Assembly (NCBI GenBank): GCA_904501885.1 | Contig: CAJGCP010000006.1 | Location: forward strand, 19,004-83,003 | Origin: an uncultured Acetatifactor sp. | Lineage (GTDB): Bacteria > Bacillota > Clostridia > Lachnospirales > Lachnospiraceae | Reading direction: 5' to 3' | Length of the DNA: 64,000 nucleotides | Part shown: one piece after another, positions 9,819-18,504 of the stretch | How positions within the stretch are numbered: position 1 is the stretch's first letter | Layout: each line of letters begins with the position of its first letter | Translations under genes and position numbers: made by a program | The notes under the pieces: model-generated | What the model saw: only the letters and a program-made list of their open reading frames with translations | Databases searched by the model: none | What the model was told of the DNA's origin: nothing

Positions 9819-10775
9819 ATGGCACTTTTGTCGATTGTATTACCGGCCTATAACGAAGAACAAAACATTGCAAATACCGCAAAGGTTTTATCGGAGTTGA
9901 TGACAGAAAACCAAATCGATTATGAATTGGTTTTCATCAGCGATGGCTCCAAGGATCAAACGTACGAGGAGATCAAAAAGGTAGCAGCCAAGAACCCTCA
10001 TATCAGAGGCGCACAGTTTAGCCGTAACTTTGGAAAAGAGGCAGGTATCTTTGCAGGATTGGAACTGGCTACCGGAGATGCGGTTATTGTGATGGATTGC
10101 GATTTGCAGCATCCGCCCCAGGTGATTCCCCAAATGTGGGAGATGTGGAAGAATGGAGCAGAAGTGGTGGAAGGTATCAAGTCCAGTCGTGGTAAGGAAA
10201 GTGTGGGCCATAAACTTTCTGCGGGTCTTTTCTATAAGATTATGAGTAAACTGATTAAGATGGATATGAATGCCTCTTCTGATTTCAAACTTTTGGACCG
10301 CAAGGTGGTAGATGTGCTTTTGGGACTTCCTGAAAGAAACACTTTCTTCCGTGCGCTTAGTTTCTGGGCCGGATTTAAAACAGAAACCATTACTTATGAA
10401 GTACAGGAGCGTCAGTTTGGTGAAAGCAAATGGTCTCTCTGGAGTTTGATGAAGTATGCTATTGCTAATGCCACTTCTTTTAGTACCCTACCTTTGCAGA
10501 TGGTGACGGTGATGGGGGTGATTTCCATCTTGTTCAGTTTGGTTTTGGCAGTGCAGACTTTGGTGAAATTCCTGATGCATACTGCGCAGGAAGGTTTTAC
10601 CACAGTGATTTTGCTGGTGCTTTTGATTGGCGGTTTTATTATGCTGAGCTTGGGCGTGATCGGGCATTACATTGCGAGAATTTACGAGGAAGTAAAGGGA
10701 AGACCCAAATATATCATCAGCGACGTGACTGACAATGTACAGGGCGAAGTTGTGGGTGCGTGGAAAAAGCGATAA
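9819..10775 (+). CDS. GtrB/DPM-like polyprenyl-phosphate glycosyltransferase
   Basis: A GT2 enzyme of 318 residues: LSIVLPAYNEEQNI at the N-terminus, ISDGSKD, the DxD-type VMDCDLQHPP, and two C-terminal membrane helices (about residues 225-290). This is the architecture of GtrB, YfdH and GacI-like enzymes that place glucose or GlcNAc on undecaprenyl phosphate at the inner membrane face. I chose ATG 9819, which has GAGG seven bases upstream, over the in-frame ATG at 9786 that overlaps the previous stop. The adjacent GtrII-like gene is its likely partner. Confidence 0.88.
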   Translation: MALLSIVLPAYNEEQNIANTAKVLSELMTENQIDYELVFISDGSKDQTYEEIKKVAAKNPHIRGAQFSRNFGKEAGIFAGLELATGDAVIVMDCDLQHPPQVIPQMWEMWKNGAEVVEGIKSSRGKESVGHKLSAGLFYKIMSKLIKMDMNASSDFKLLDRKVVDVLLGLPERNTFFRALSFWAGFKTETITYEVQERQFGESKWSLWSLMKYAIANATSFSTLPLQMVTVMGVISILFSLVLAVQTLVKFLMHTAQEGFTTVILLVLLIGGFIMLSLGVIGHYIARIYEEVKGRPKYIISDVTDNVQGEVVGAWKKR

Positions 10776-10832
10776 GATAGATGCCGTAGAAAATATGGCA
10801 TATAGAATCCATATAATTAGGAGATGATTGTG

Positions 10833-11963
10833 ATGAAAATTAATTTCAATGTTCCCCCTTGCGGGAAGAATGCTTTCGAATATATGGCAGAATGCGTAAA
10901 GAATCAAAAGATTTGTGGTGACGGAGCGTTCACATTTAAATGCAATCAATGGATTGAGGAGAAAACCGGTACGAAGAAGTGTCTGTTGACTACTTCCTGT
11001 ACCCATGCTACGGAGTTGGCTGCACTTTTGGCAGACATCCAGCCCGGAGATGAGGTGATTATGCCCTCCTTTACCTTTGTATCTACCGCAGATGCCTTCG
11101 TGCTTCGTGGTGCGGTGCCTGTGTTTGTGGATATCAGACCGGATACCATGAATATTGATGAAACCAAGATTGAAGCGGCTATCACGGATAAGACCAAGGC
11201 CATAGTGCCCGTGCATTACGCAGGTGTGGCTTGCGAGATGGACACCATTATGGACATTGCCAAGAGACACAATTTGTTTGTCATCGAAGATGCAGCCCAG
11301 GGTGTGATGTCCACATATAAGGGCAAAGCGCTGGGAACATTTGGAGAGTTTGGATGCTTTAGTTTCCATGAAACCAAGAATTACAGCATGGGTGAGGGCG
11401 GTGCGCTTTTGATCCGTGACGAAGAATTTGTAGAACAGGCGGAAATCATCCGCGAAAAGGGTACCAACCGCAGTAAGTTTTATAGAGGACAGATTGATAA
11501 ATACACCTGGGTGGATTTTGGTTCCTCCTATTTGCCCAGTGATATGAATGCGGCTTATCTCTATGCACAGTTGGAGATGGCGGAAGAGATGAACGATAAG
11601 AGACTGTCCCTTTGGAATCGTTATTACGAGAACTTAAAGCCCCTGGCAGATGCGGGTAAGATTTCCCTGCCGGTGGTTCCTGAGGGCTGCGTGCATAATG
11701 CCCATATGTTCTATATAAAAACAAGGGATGTGGAAGAGAGAACAGCCTTCATTGCTCATATGAAGGCAAATGATATTCTCACGGTGTTCCATTATGTACC
11801 CCTTCATTCTGCGCCTGCCGGTCTGAAGTTTGGCCGATTCCACGGAGAGGATGAATATACCACCAAGGAAAGTGATCGTTTGGTTCGTTTGCCCTTGTAT
11901 TTTGACCTATCCTTGGAGCAGGTGGATGAAATCAGCAATAAGGTAAAGGAATTCTATGCATAA
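10833..11963 (+). CDS. wecE: dTDP-4-amino-4,6-dideoxygalactose transaminase
   Basis: This PLP-dependent DegT/DnrJ/EryC1 aminotransferase is very close to enterobacterial WecE/RffA. It shares long stretches such as VPVHYAGVACEMDTIM and EDAAQGVMSTYKG and has the same length, 376 residues. The PLP lysine is Lys182 in HETKN. The enzyme converts dTDP-4-keto-6-deoxy-glucose, the RmlB product, to dTDP-4-amino-4,6-dideoxygalactose. rmlA and rmlB lie at 31.6-33.7 kb in this window and could supply its substrate. ATG 10833 was chosen because AGGAG lies 9 bases upstream; the ATG at 10824 abuts that site. The 3' end overlaps the next gene by 8 bases. Confidence 0.93.
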   Translation: MKINFNVPPCGKNAFEYMAECVKNQKICGDGAFTFKCNQWIEEKTGTKKCLLTTSCTHATELAALLADIQPGDEVIMPSFTFVSTADAFVLRGAVPVFVDIRPDTMNIDETKIEAAITDKTKAIVPVHYAGVACEMDTIMDIAKRHNLFVIEDAAQGVMSTYKGKALGTFGEFGCFSFHETKNYSMGEGGALLIRDEEFVEQAEIIREKGTNRSKFYRGQIDKYTWVDFGSSYLPSDMNAAYLYAQLEMAEEMNDKRLSLWNRYYENLKPLADAGKISLPVVPEGCVHNAHMFYIKTRDVEERTAFIAHMKANDILTVFHYVPLHSAPAGLKFGRFHGEDEYTTKESDRLVRLPLYFDLSLEQVDEISNKVKEFYA

Positions 11964-13158
11964 AGCGAAGGAAATAATTACACATGGGAAACATGTGTTG
12001 AAAGGAATCGTGTATTTGGGATTTGGCATCCAAATCATCCTAGGGGTGATTTGGATGTGTTCTAATTTTGCCCATGCCCAGCATTTTGCACCTTCCCGCC
12101 TCGGTATTTATCAGTGGATGTTGGAATGCTTTGGCAGAGTGCCTCAGTGGGTGTATCTGTTGCAGTTGGTAATTGCATTTTTGGCAAGGTATCTGTTTGT
12201 GAGGAAGGTGGTCCTTCTTAAGAAATGGCAGGCGGTTTTTGTGACCTGTGCCCTGATGACCTTTCCCTTCTCCATGCAGTGCCATATGTCCCTGCAACCT
12301 TACTCTTTGTTGAACAGTGTTTTCTATGTGGTACTCTATTTTAGTTGCACTATTTTCGGACGGGGAAAAGAAACCGTAAGAAGAGCTATATTGCTTTTTA
12401 TCACGCTCGTCCTGTTTATCGTATTTGCCTCCGGTGTGGAGAGGTCCAGAAACACTTCTGTCTCCGGACATGGATGGGAAGCACATCTGGCCAGTCGTAT
12501 GGCCTGGCCTACTTTGTGGATAGACATGGAGCCCTGGTCGGAGGAACTGCGGGAAATGGCACCTTCGGGTCTTGTTTGGGAAGCGGCTTTTTCACCGGAT
12601 AATATGGGAATTTTGATTGACCGCATCGAATTAAAAGCCGGAAGGGAAAAAGCCAAGGACTACTATATGGAAATGGCAAAAACCGCATGGGGCAGAAGAT
12701 ATCCCTCCATTGTGAGGCAATTGGCATGGGATGCCCTTGGATATACGGTAACGCCGTTGATATTCCCGCTACAGATGCAAGGTGTGGCCTATGATTCTTA
12801 TTCCGGTACCAATTACGGTGTGATGATGGAACATACCCCGCGCATGACGGTGTTGTATGTGACCTATGGCTGTTGGTGGTTTGCTTGCATGTTTGCCTTG
12901 GTCGCACTGAGCGGATGCGTGCGGCTGACAGGGCACATAAAAAGCCGGCGACTGGCTTTTACCAAAGAAGAAAAACGGGCATTATTGCCCTTGACGATAT
13001 GTGCAATCTACTTATTCCTGTTGGTGATGCGTGGGTCTGGTATGATGGATTATCGCCTTAGTGCCGGTGTGAATGAGCTTTGGTTGCTCTTGGCTTTTCT
13101 TGTTGTTGAGAATCAATCTGTGGAAGAGGAACCCGCAGATGTGAAAGAAGAAAGGTGA
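11956..13158 (+). CDS. Polytopic membrane protein of unknown function
   Basis: A 400-residue protein with about seven hydrophobic segments: four or five in residues 15-165, a soluble loop of about 140 residues (roughly 165-300), and two or three more helices near the C-terminus. I do not recognise the family. The topology is compatible with a GT-C-like or polymer-modifying enzyme but no signature was found. The ATG overlaps the end of wecE by 8 bases and has AAGGA upstream, so the two are probably translationally coupled, which ties it to amino-sugar use in the glycan. Confidence 0.65.
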   Translation: MHKAKEIITHGKHVLKGIVYLGFGIQIILGVIWMCSNFAHAQHFAPSRLGIYQWMLECFGRVPQWVYLLQLVIAFLARYLFVRKVVLLKKWQAVFVTCALMTFPFSMQCHMSLQPYSLLNSVFYVVLYFSCTIFGRGKETVRRAILLFITLVLFIVFASGVERSRNTSVSGHGWEAHLASRMAWPTLWIDMEPWSEELREMAPSGLVWEAAFSPDNMGILIDRIELKAGREKAKDYYMEMAKTAWGRRYPSIVRQLAWDALGYTVTPLIFPLQMQGVAYDSYSGTNYGVMMEHTPRMTVLYVTYGCWWFACMFALVALSGCVRLTGHIKSRRLAFTKEEKRALLPLTICAIYLFLLVMRGSGMMDYRLSAGVNELWLLLAFLVVENQSVEEEPADVKEER

Positions 13159-13165
13159 AACTGAT

Positions 13166-14230
13166 TTGGTTTTAGGGTTATTTATATTTTCCTTAATTAT
13201 CATAGTGTTGCCTGCGCTGGTGGGAGACATCTGTTCCCCGGTGTATAAGGGGAGTGGAAAGTGGGTCTTCCGTTGGGTAAGTGGGCAGTTTTTGCTTTGG
13301 GCCGGCTTTCAGTTGATTGCGGTACCGCTGATTTTGAGACAACAAGGGTTTGGGTTGGTGGTGCTTTTGTACTGGTTTTACATAGCTGCACTCCTGCTGT
13401 TGACCCTTGGTATCCGTATGCGGAGAAAAGCCTATGACTTGCTCCCCCCGGTTTCTGCAGGCAGGAAAAAAGAGAAAAACGCATGGTTGCATCATTCTCT
13501 GTGGTTTGGTTTCTGGATGCTTCTTGTACTGCAATTGGTACAGGCGGTGCGGTTGGCATATGCGGACGGTGATGATGCCTTCTATGTGTCCATTACTACC
13601 ACAACGGTCAATGCGGGCACAATGTATATGAAAGATCCCTACACAGGGTTGGCCACCACGTTTAATGCCAGATATGGACTGGCGCCATTTCCGGTTTGGT
13701 GTGCCTTTTTAGCGAAGATGACAGGCTTGCATCCGGCTACTATGACGCAGGTGGCTTTGCCGGTGGTATTGATTGGCATGACCTACGCCATCTTTTATTT
13801 GATCGGCAACCGATTGTTCCCGGAGAAAAACGGACAACTTCCACTGTTTATGATGTTTACACAACTGTTGGTTCTCTATGGAGGATATTCCTTTTCCTCT
13901 GCCGCTAATTTTATGTTGGCCAGAACCCAACAGGGCAAATCCGTTTTGGGTAATGTGGTGATTCCCTTTTTGCTATTCTTATTCTTTGTTTTGATGCGTC
14001 GCTTACAAAAAAATGAAGAGGTTCCCAAGGAACTTTTCCTGTTGTTTGCGGCAGCGGCAGTGACGGGATGCATGTGCACCTCTTTGGGTGCCTTGCTGGT
14101 ATGCGTATTTGTGGGTGTGACCGGACTGGTTGGCAGTATTATGTATCGCCGCTTCCGCGTGGTTTTGCCCCTGGCGATATGTGTGTCTCCCTGTTTGATT
14201 TTTGCTTTTGTATATCTGGTTCTGAAATAA
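13166..14230 (+). CDS. Polytopic membrane protein, DUF6077-like
   Basis: This 354-residue, almost entirely hydrophobic protein has about nine membrane segments and one outer loop around YADGDDAFYVS (near residue 130) that contains several acidic residues. The DGDDAFY loop recalls the acidic catalytic loop of GT-C enzymes. The resemblance to DUF6077 proteins of Lachnospiraceae is from memory and not certain. The start is a TTG with AGGTGA eight bases upstream; no in-frame ATG fits. It lies 7 bases after the preceding stop and 10 before the next start. The following gene may form a functional pair with it. Confidence 0.6.
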   Translation: MVLGLFIFSLIIIVLPALVGDICSPVYKGSGKWVFRWVSGQFLLWAGFQLIAVPLILRQQGFGLVVLLYWFYIAALLLLTLGIRMRRKAYDLLPPVSAGRKKEKNAWLHHSLWFGFWMLLVLQLVQAVRLAYADGDDAFYVSITTTTVNAGTMYMKDPYTGLATTFNARYGLAPFPVWCAFLAKMTGLHPATMTQVALPVVLIGMTYAIFYLIGNRLFPEKNGQLPLFMMFTQLLVLYGGYSFSSAANFMLARTQQGKSVLGNVVIPFLLFLFFVLMRRLQKNEEVPKELFLLFAAAAVTGCMCTSLGALLVCVFVGVTGLVGSIMYRRFRVVLPLAICVSPCLIFAFVYLVLK

Positions 14231-14240
14231 TGGAGGAAGT

Positions 14241-15008
14241 ATGTGGAATGATATTGTAACTCTATTTAAGGATTATATGGGAACCGGACTGATTGTGATT
14301 TTATTTTTGGTGGCGGTACTTTACCTCTGGATGAATGAGAAGAGAAAATCCATTCGGATTCTTTTTATCTATGTGCCGGTGATTCTTCTTCTGCTATATT
14401 TCAATCCTTTGTTTGCAAGTTTGGTCTACGGTGTGGCAGGCAGTGAAATCTATTACAGAATTCTTTGGCTATTGCCCATGACCATTGTGATTGCCTATAC
14501 TGCAGTGCATATTTGTGGCAAATTAAAGGGTAAGGCACAAGTTCTGTTTGCAGTTGCTATGGTTTTTGTTATTCTGGTTTCGGGAAGTTTGGTTTACCGC
14601 AATCCGTTTTTTGACGAAGCGGATAATCCATATCATATTCCGGAAGAGGTGGTGCAAATCTGTGACGCCATTGAAGTACCCGGCAGAGAGGTGATGGCGG
14701 TATTTCCCAAAGAACTGTTGCAATATGTACGACAGTATTCCGCTACCATATGCATGCCCTATGGGCGGGAGATGCTGGTGGACAGATGGAACGACAAGGA
14801 CCGGAGCTTCTACGATGCCATGGAGCAGGAACAGCTCGTGATAGAAGAGGTGCTCCCCGGAGTCAATCAGTGGCAGTGTCATTACATTATTTTGCCGGCA
14901 GACAAGCCGATTGTGGGAGAGCCGGAAGAGTATGGATGGATATGGTTCGGTCAAATCGGAGAGTATGCCATTTATCGGAATACAAACTATCAGTTAAATG
15001 TGCCATAA
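14241..15008 (+). CDS. Membrane protein with extracytoplasmic C-terminal domain, unknown
   Basis: A 255-residue protein with four hydrophobic segments in the first ~120 residues, followed by a soluble domain of about 130 residues. The order (late membrane helices, then a globular tail) matches the C-terminal half of the GT-C/GtrII proteins in this locus. It may be the second half of a two-gene version of such an enzyme, with the 13166-14230 product as the first half. GGAGG lies four bases before the ATG. It is the last gene of the first glycan operon; a hairpin follows. Confidence 0.6.
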   Translation: MWNDIVTLFKDYMGTGLIVILFLVAVLYLWMNEKRKSIRILFIYVPVILLLLYFNPLFASLVYGVAGSEIYYRILWLLPMTIVIAYTAVHICGKLKGKAQVLFAVAMVFVILVSGSLVYRNPFFDEADNPYHIPEEVVQICDAIEVPGREVMAVFPKELLQYVRQYSATICMPYGREMLVDRWNDKDRSFYDAMEQEQLVIEEVLPGVNQWQCHYIILPADKPIVGEPEEYGWIWFGQIGEYAIYRNTNYQLNVP

Positions 15009-15023
15009 TCTGGTAGAGGGGAT

Positions 15024-15055
15024 AAAATAAGTAACCTAAAAAAGGCTTATTTTTC
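15024..15055 (+). terminator. Rho-independent terminator after the first glycan operon
   Basis: AAAATAAG at 15024-15031 pairs with CTTATTTT at 15046-15053, extended inward by CC/GG after a small bulge, and is followed by a T run. It separates the glycan operon from the liv promoter. Confidence 0.6.
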
Positions 15056-15119
15056 GAAAAAACGACAAAATAGATTAAAATAAATCAATTTGTTATTATA
15101 AAAAATCATAATTTAGCAC

Positions 15120-15148
15120 TTGACAATAGTAAAGTGCTACTGTAAGAT
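15120..15148 (+). promoter_or_regulatory. Sigma-A promoter of the liv operon
   Basis: A perfect -35 TTGACA (15120-15125), a 17-base spacer and -10 TAAGAT (15143-15148), 39 bases upstream of livJ. The untranslated leader is short and carries AGGAGG just before the start codon. Confidence 0.85.
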
Positions 15149-15186
15149 ATGGAAATGATGAAACACATTTTCTAGGAGGAAATATT

Positions 15187-16386
15187 ATGAAAACAATGAA
15201 GAAAATTGCAAGTATTGCTCTTGCAACTATCATGGTAATGTCCATGATGACAGGTTGTGGTAACACAGCAGCAGATGCAGACAACAGTGCAGCAGCTGAG
15301 AGCAGCGTAGCAGTTGATGCAGCAGCTACCTTTAAGATTGGTGGTATTGGACCTATCACCGGTGGTGCAGCAGTATATGGCCAGGCAGTTATGAACGCTG
15401 CAGAGTTGGCAATCGCTGAGATCAACGCAGCAGGTGGTGTAAACGGCGTGATGTTCGAAATGAACTTCCAGGACGACGAGCACGATGCAGAGAAGTCCGT
15501 AAACGCTTACAATGTAGTTAAGGACTGGGGTGCACAGATGATTCTTGGTTCTGTAACTTCCGCTCCTTGTATCGCAGTTGGACAGAAGAGCTTTGAGGAC
15601 AATATGTTCCAGATCACTCCTTCCGGTACTGCAGTAGACTGTATCCAGTATGACAACGCTTTCCGTCTTTGCTTCTCTGACCCTAACCAGGGTGCAGCAA
15701 GTGCAAAGTACATCGGCGAGAACGCTTTGGCTGAAAAGGTAGCAGTTATCTACGACAGCTCCAATGCTTACTCTTCCGGTATCTATGAGAGCTTTGCAGC
15801 AGAAGCAGTAAACTATGACTTCGAAATCGTAGCAGCAGAAGCTTTCACCGAGGATAACAATACTGACTTCTCCGTACAGTTGCAGAAGGCAAAAGATGCA
15901 GAAGCAGATTTGGTATTCCTTCCCATCTACTGTAAGGAAGCAGCTCCTTTGCTTACACAGGCTGACGGTATGGGTTATGCGCCTAAGTTCTTCAGCTGTG
16001 ATGGTATGGACGGTATCCTTTCTATGGAAGGTTTCGATGCCGCACTTGCAGAGGGCGTTATGTTGTTGACTCCTTTCGCAGCTGATGCAACCGACGATAT
16101 GACCGTTGCATTCGTAGCAGCTTACCAGGAGAAGTACGGCGACATTCCTAACCAGTTCGCAGCAGACTCTTACGATACTGTATATGCATTCAAGGCAGCA
16201 ATCGAAAAAGCAGGCGTTACTCCTGATATGAGCGTTTCCGATATCTGCGATGCTTTGAAGGCAGCTATGTTGGAGATCTCTATCGACGGTTTGACAGGTA
16301 ACGGAATTACCTGGACTGCAGATGGTGAGCCTAACAAGGAGCCCAAGGCAGTTATCATTGAAAACGGCGCTTACAAGGCAATGTAA
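15187..16386 (+). CDS. livJ: Branched-chain amino-acid ABC transporter substrate-binding lipoprotein
   Basis: A 399-residue type I periplasmic-binding-fold protein. The signal peptide ends in a lipobox, MMTGC, with the lipidated Cys at about residue 26, so the mature protein is tethered outside the membrane. FKIGGIGPITGGAAVYGQ begins the Peripla_BP_6 (Leu/Ile/Val-binding) domain. It captures branched-chain amino acids or related ligands for the LivHM permease. First gene of livJHMGF. Codon usage is strongly biased (GCA, AAC, CTT), consistent with high expression. A hairpin follows and probably lowers expression of the membrane genes relative to this one. Confidence 0.95.
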   Translation: MKTMKKIASIALATIMVMSMMTGCGNTAADADNSAAAESSVAVDAAATFKIGGIGPITGGAAVYGQAVMNAAELAIAEINAAGGVNGVMFEMNFQDDEHDAEKSVNAYNVVKDWGAQMILGSVTSAPCIAVGQKSFEDNMFQITPSGTAVDCIQYDNAFRLCFSDPNQGAASAKYIGENALAEKVAVIYDSSNAYSSGIYESFAAEAVNYDFEIVAAEAFTEDNNTDFSVQLQKAKDAEADLVFLPIYCKEAAPLLTQADGMGYAPKFFSCDGMDGILSMEGFDAALAEGVMLLTPFAADATDDMTVAFVAAYQEKYGDIPNQFAADSYDTVYAFKAAIEKAGVTPDMSVSDICDALKAAMLEISIDGLTGNGITWTADGEPNKEPKAVIIENGAYKAM

Positions 16387-16406
16387 TCAATATAGTAAAC
16401 AATACT

Positions 16407-16432
16407 GTAGGGATTGCTTCGGCAGTCCCTAC
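16407..16432 (+). terminator. Intercistronic attenuator hairpin between livJ and livH
   Basis: A stable GC-rich stem-loop: GTAGGGATTGC, loop TTCG, GCAGTCCCTAC (one T-G wobble). The T tract behind it is weak (TTTGTGTT), so partial read-through is expected. That is a common way to make binding protein in excess over permease. It could also protect the livJ mRNA 3' end. Confidence 0.65.
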
Positions 16433-16472
16433 TTTGTGTTATATACGATAGAAATGAATCTTGGAGGTTCAC

Positions 16473-17357
16473 ATGGAGTTTATTGAATTCTTAATTAACG
16501 GAATCCGTTTGGGTAGTGTGTATGCCCTGATTGCACTGGGATATACCATGGTGTACGGTATCGCTAAGATGCTGAATTTTGCACATGGTGATGTTATCAT
16601 GGTCGGCGCATTTATTGTCTATACCACATGTAATACATTGGGATTGTCTCCCGTGGTTGGAATTATAGCGGCTGTGGTACTGTGTACGTCACTGGGCATT
16701 CTCATCGAGAAAATTGCATACAAGCCCCTGCGTGGCGCCACATCGAATCTGGCTGTATTGATTACGGCAATCGGTGTCAGCTATTTCCTACAAAATGCAG
16801 CGCTATTGATTTTCGGCGCAGCTCCTAAAAACTTTACGTCCATTGTACCCTATGAGGGCGTAAAACTTGCAGGTGGAGAAATCACCATTGACGGTGAGAC
16901 CATTGTGATTATTGCTGTTAGTATCGTAATTATGATTGTACTCTCCCTGTTTATCAAGAAAACAAAAGCCGGACAGGCGATGCTGGCAGTGTCTGAAGAT
17001 AAGGGCGCCGCACAGTTGATGGGTATCAATGTAAACGGTACCATCTCTCTTACTTTCGCTATCGGTTCCGCTTTGGCAGCAGTGGCAGGTATGTTATTCT
17101 GTTCCGTATATCCCGGATTGTCTTCCACCACAGGATCCATGCCGGGTATCAAGGCATTTACCGCAGCGGTATTTGGTGGAATTGGTTCCATCCCCGGCGC
17201 ATTCATCGGTGGTATCCTTTTGGGTGTCATTGAAAACCTTAGTAAAGCTTATATTTCCACTCAGTTATCCGATGCAATCGTATTCTCGATTTTGATCATC
17301 GTGTTGCTGGTGAAACCTACCGGTTTGTTAGGAAAGAATATTCAGGAAAAAGTATAG
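16473..17357 (+). CDS. livH: Branched-chain amino-acid ABC transporter permease LivH
   Basis: A 294-residue integral membrane protein with about eight helices. NGIRLGSVYALIALGYTMVYGI and AHGDVIMVGA are the characteristic N-terminal features of LivH. ATG 16473 has GGAGG five bases upstream; the in-frame TTG at 16461 overlaps that ribosome site and is rejected. It pairs with LivM, encoded 24 bases downstream, to form the membrane channel. Confidence 0.95.
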   Translation: MEFIEFLINGIRLGSVYALIALGYTMVYGIAKMLNFAHGDVIMVGAFIVYTTCNTLGLSPVVGIIAAVVLCTSLGILIEKIAYKPLRGATSNLAVLITAIGVSYFLQNAALLIFGAAPKNFTSIVPYEGVKLAGGEITIDGETIVIIAVSIVIMIVLSLFIKKTKAGQAMLAVSEDKGAAQLMGINVNGTISLTFAIGSALAAVAGMLFCSVYPGLSSTTGSMPGIKAFTAAVFGGIGSIPGAFIGGILLGVIENLSKAYISTQLSDAIVFSILIIVLLVKPTGLLGKNIQEKV

Positions 17358-17381
17358 TGGAAAATAAGTGGAGATAAATCA

Positions 17382-18503
17382 ATGAAAGTGAATTGTTTGA
17401 AGCAAAAATTTATAAATTTGAAAGCAAATAAGCCGCTGAGAAATGATCTTACCACATACGGCATTGTTATTTTGGCGTATGTTATCATTCAAATTCTGGG
17501 TATGGCCGGAATGATTAATTCTCAGTTGAAGGGCTTGTTAGTACCTATATGTGTGTACGCTATTTTGGCGGTATCCTTAAACCTGACGGTTGGTATCTTA
17601 GGTGAGCTTAGTTTGGGCCATGCAGGCTTTATGTGTGTGGGTGCATTTACTTCAGCATTTTTTTCTAAATGTATGGTTGAGGTAATTCCCCAGGCATTTA
17701 TCCGTTTCCCCTTGGCACTTTTGATTGGCGCAGCCAGTGCCGGCTTGTTTGGTGTGCTGATTGGTATTCCGGTACTTCGTTTAAAAGGCGACTACCTGGC
17801 GATCGTGACATTGGCATTTGGTGAGATCATTAAGAACATTATCAACACCATTAATATCGGCCGTGATTCCAATGGACTTCATTTTTCTATGAAGAGTGCC
17901 ATGGATTTGGGCATGGAGAAGGATGGTGTGTTCCTGATCAAGGGCGCGATGGGTATCACAGGTACTCCCGGAGATTCTAATTTTACCGTGGGTGCAGTGT
18001 TGCTGTTGATCACCCTGTTTGTGGTGCTTAATATTGTTCGTTCCAGAGACGGACGCGCGATTATGGCGATTCGTGACAATGTGATTGCAGCGGAGTCTGT
18101 GGGTATCAACATCACCAAATATAAATTGTTGACATTTGCGATTTCCGCAGCCCTGGCAGGTGTGGCCGGCGTGTTATATGCGCATAACCTGGGTTCCCTG
18201 ACTGCAACCCCTAAAACCTTTGGATACAATATGTCCATCATGATTTTGGTGTATGTGGTACTGGGTGGTATCGGTAACATCCGCGGTTCTATGATTGCAG
18301 CGATTATTCTTTATGTATTGCCTGAGATGCTGCGTGGTCTGCAGACCTATCGTATGCTGATTTATGCGGTTGTTTTGATTGTGATGATGATTTACAACTG
18401 GGCGCCCAAGAGCATTGCATGGAGAGAGACCCATTCCATAAAGGATCTTTTGGCAAAGGCAAAGGGAGCAATTGCAAGCAAATCCAAGAAGGGAGGAAAC
18501 TAA
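17382..18503 (+). CDS. livM: Branched-chain amino-acid ABC transporter permease LivM
   Basis: A 373-residue membrane protein. LTVGILGELSLGHAGFMCVGAF and RLKGDYLAIVTLAFGEI are the conserved LivM segments, and the later AIRDNVIAAESVGIN is the coupling region contacting LivG. There are about nine or ten membrane helices. GGAGA precedes the ATG. The gene ends one base before the livG start (18505), so translation is probably coupled. Confidence 0.95.
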   Translation: MKVNCLKQKFINLKANKPLRNDLTTYGIVILAYVIIQILGMAGMINSQLKGLLVPICVYAILAVSLNLTVGILGELSLGHAGFMCVGAFTSAFFSKCMVEVIPQAFIRFPLALLIGAASAGLFGVLIGIPVLRLKGDYLAIVTLAFGEIIKNIINTINIGRDSNGLHFSMKSAMDLGMEKDGVFLIKGAMGITGTPGDSNFTVGAVLLLITLFVVLNIVRSRDGRAIMAIRDNVIAAESVGINITKYKLLTFAISAALAGVAGVLYAHNLGSLTATPKTFGYNMSIMILVYVVLGGIGNIRGSMIAAIILYVLPEMLRGLQTYRMLIYAVVLIVMMIYNWAPKSIAWRETHSIKDLLAKAKGAIASKSKKGGN

Positions 18504-18504
18504 A

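Noticed and set aside
13166..15008. One gene split by a frameshift into the 13166 and 14241 frames
   Set aside because: The second frame has its own GGAGG and ATG, the first ends naturally after a helix, and no overlapping coding text connects them. A functional pair is more likely, but comparison with orthologues would decide.
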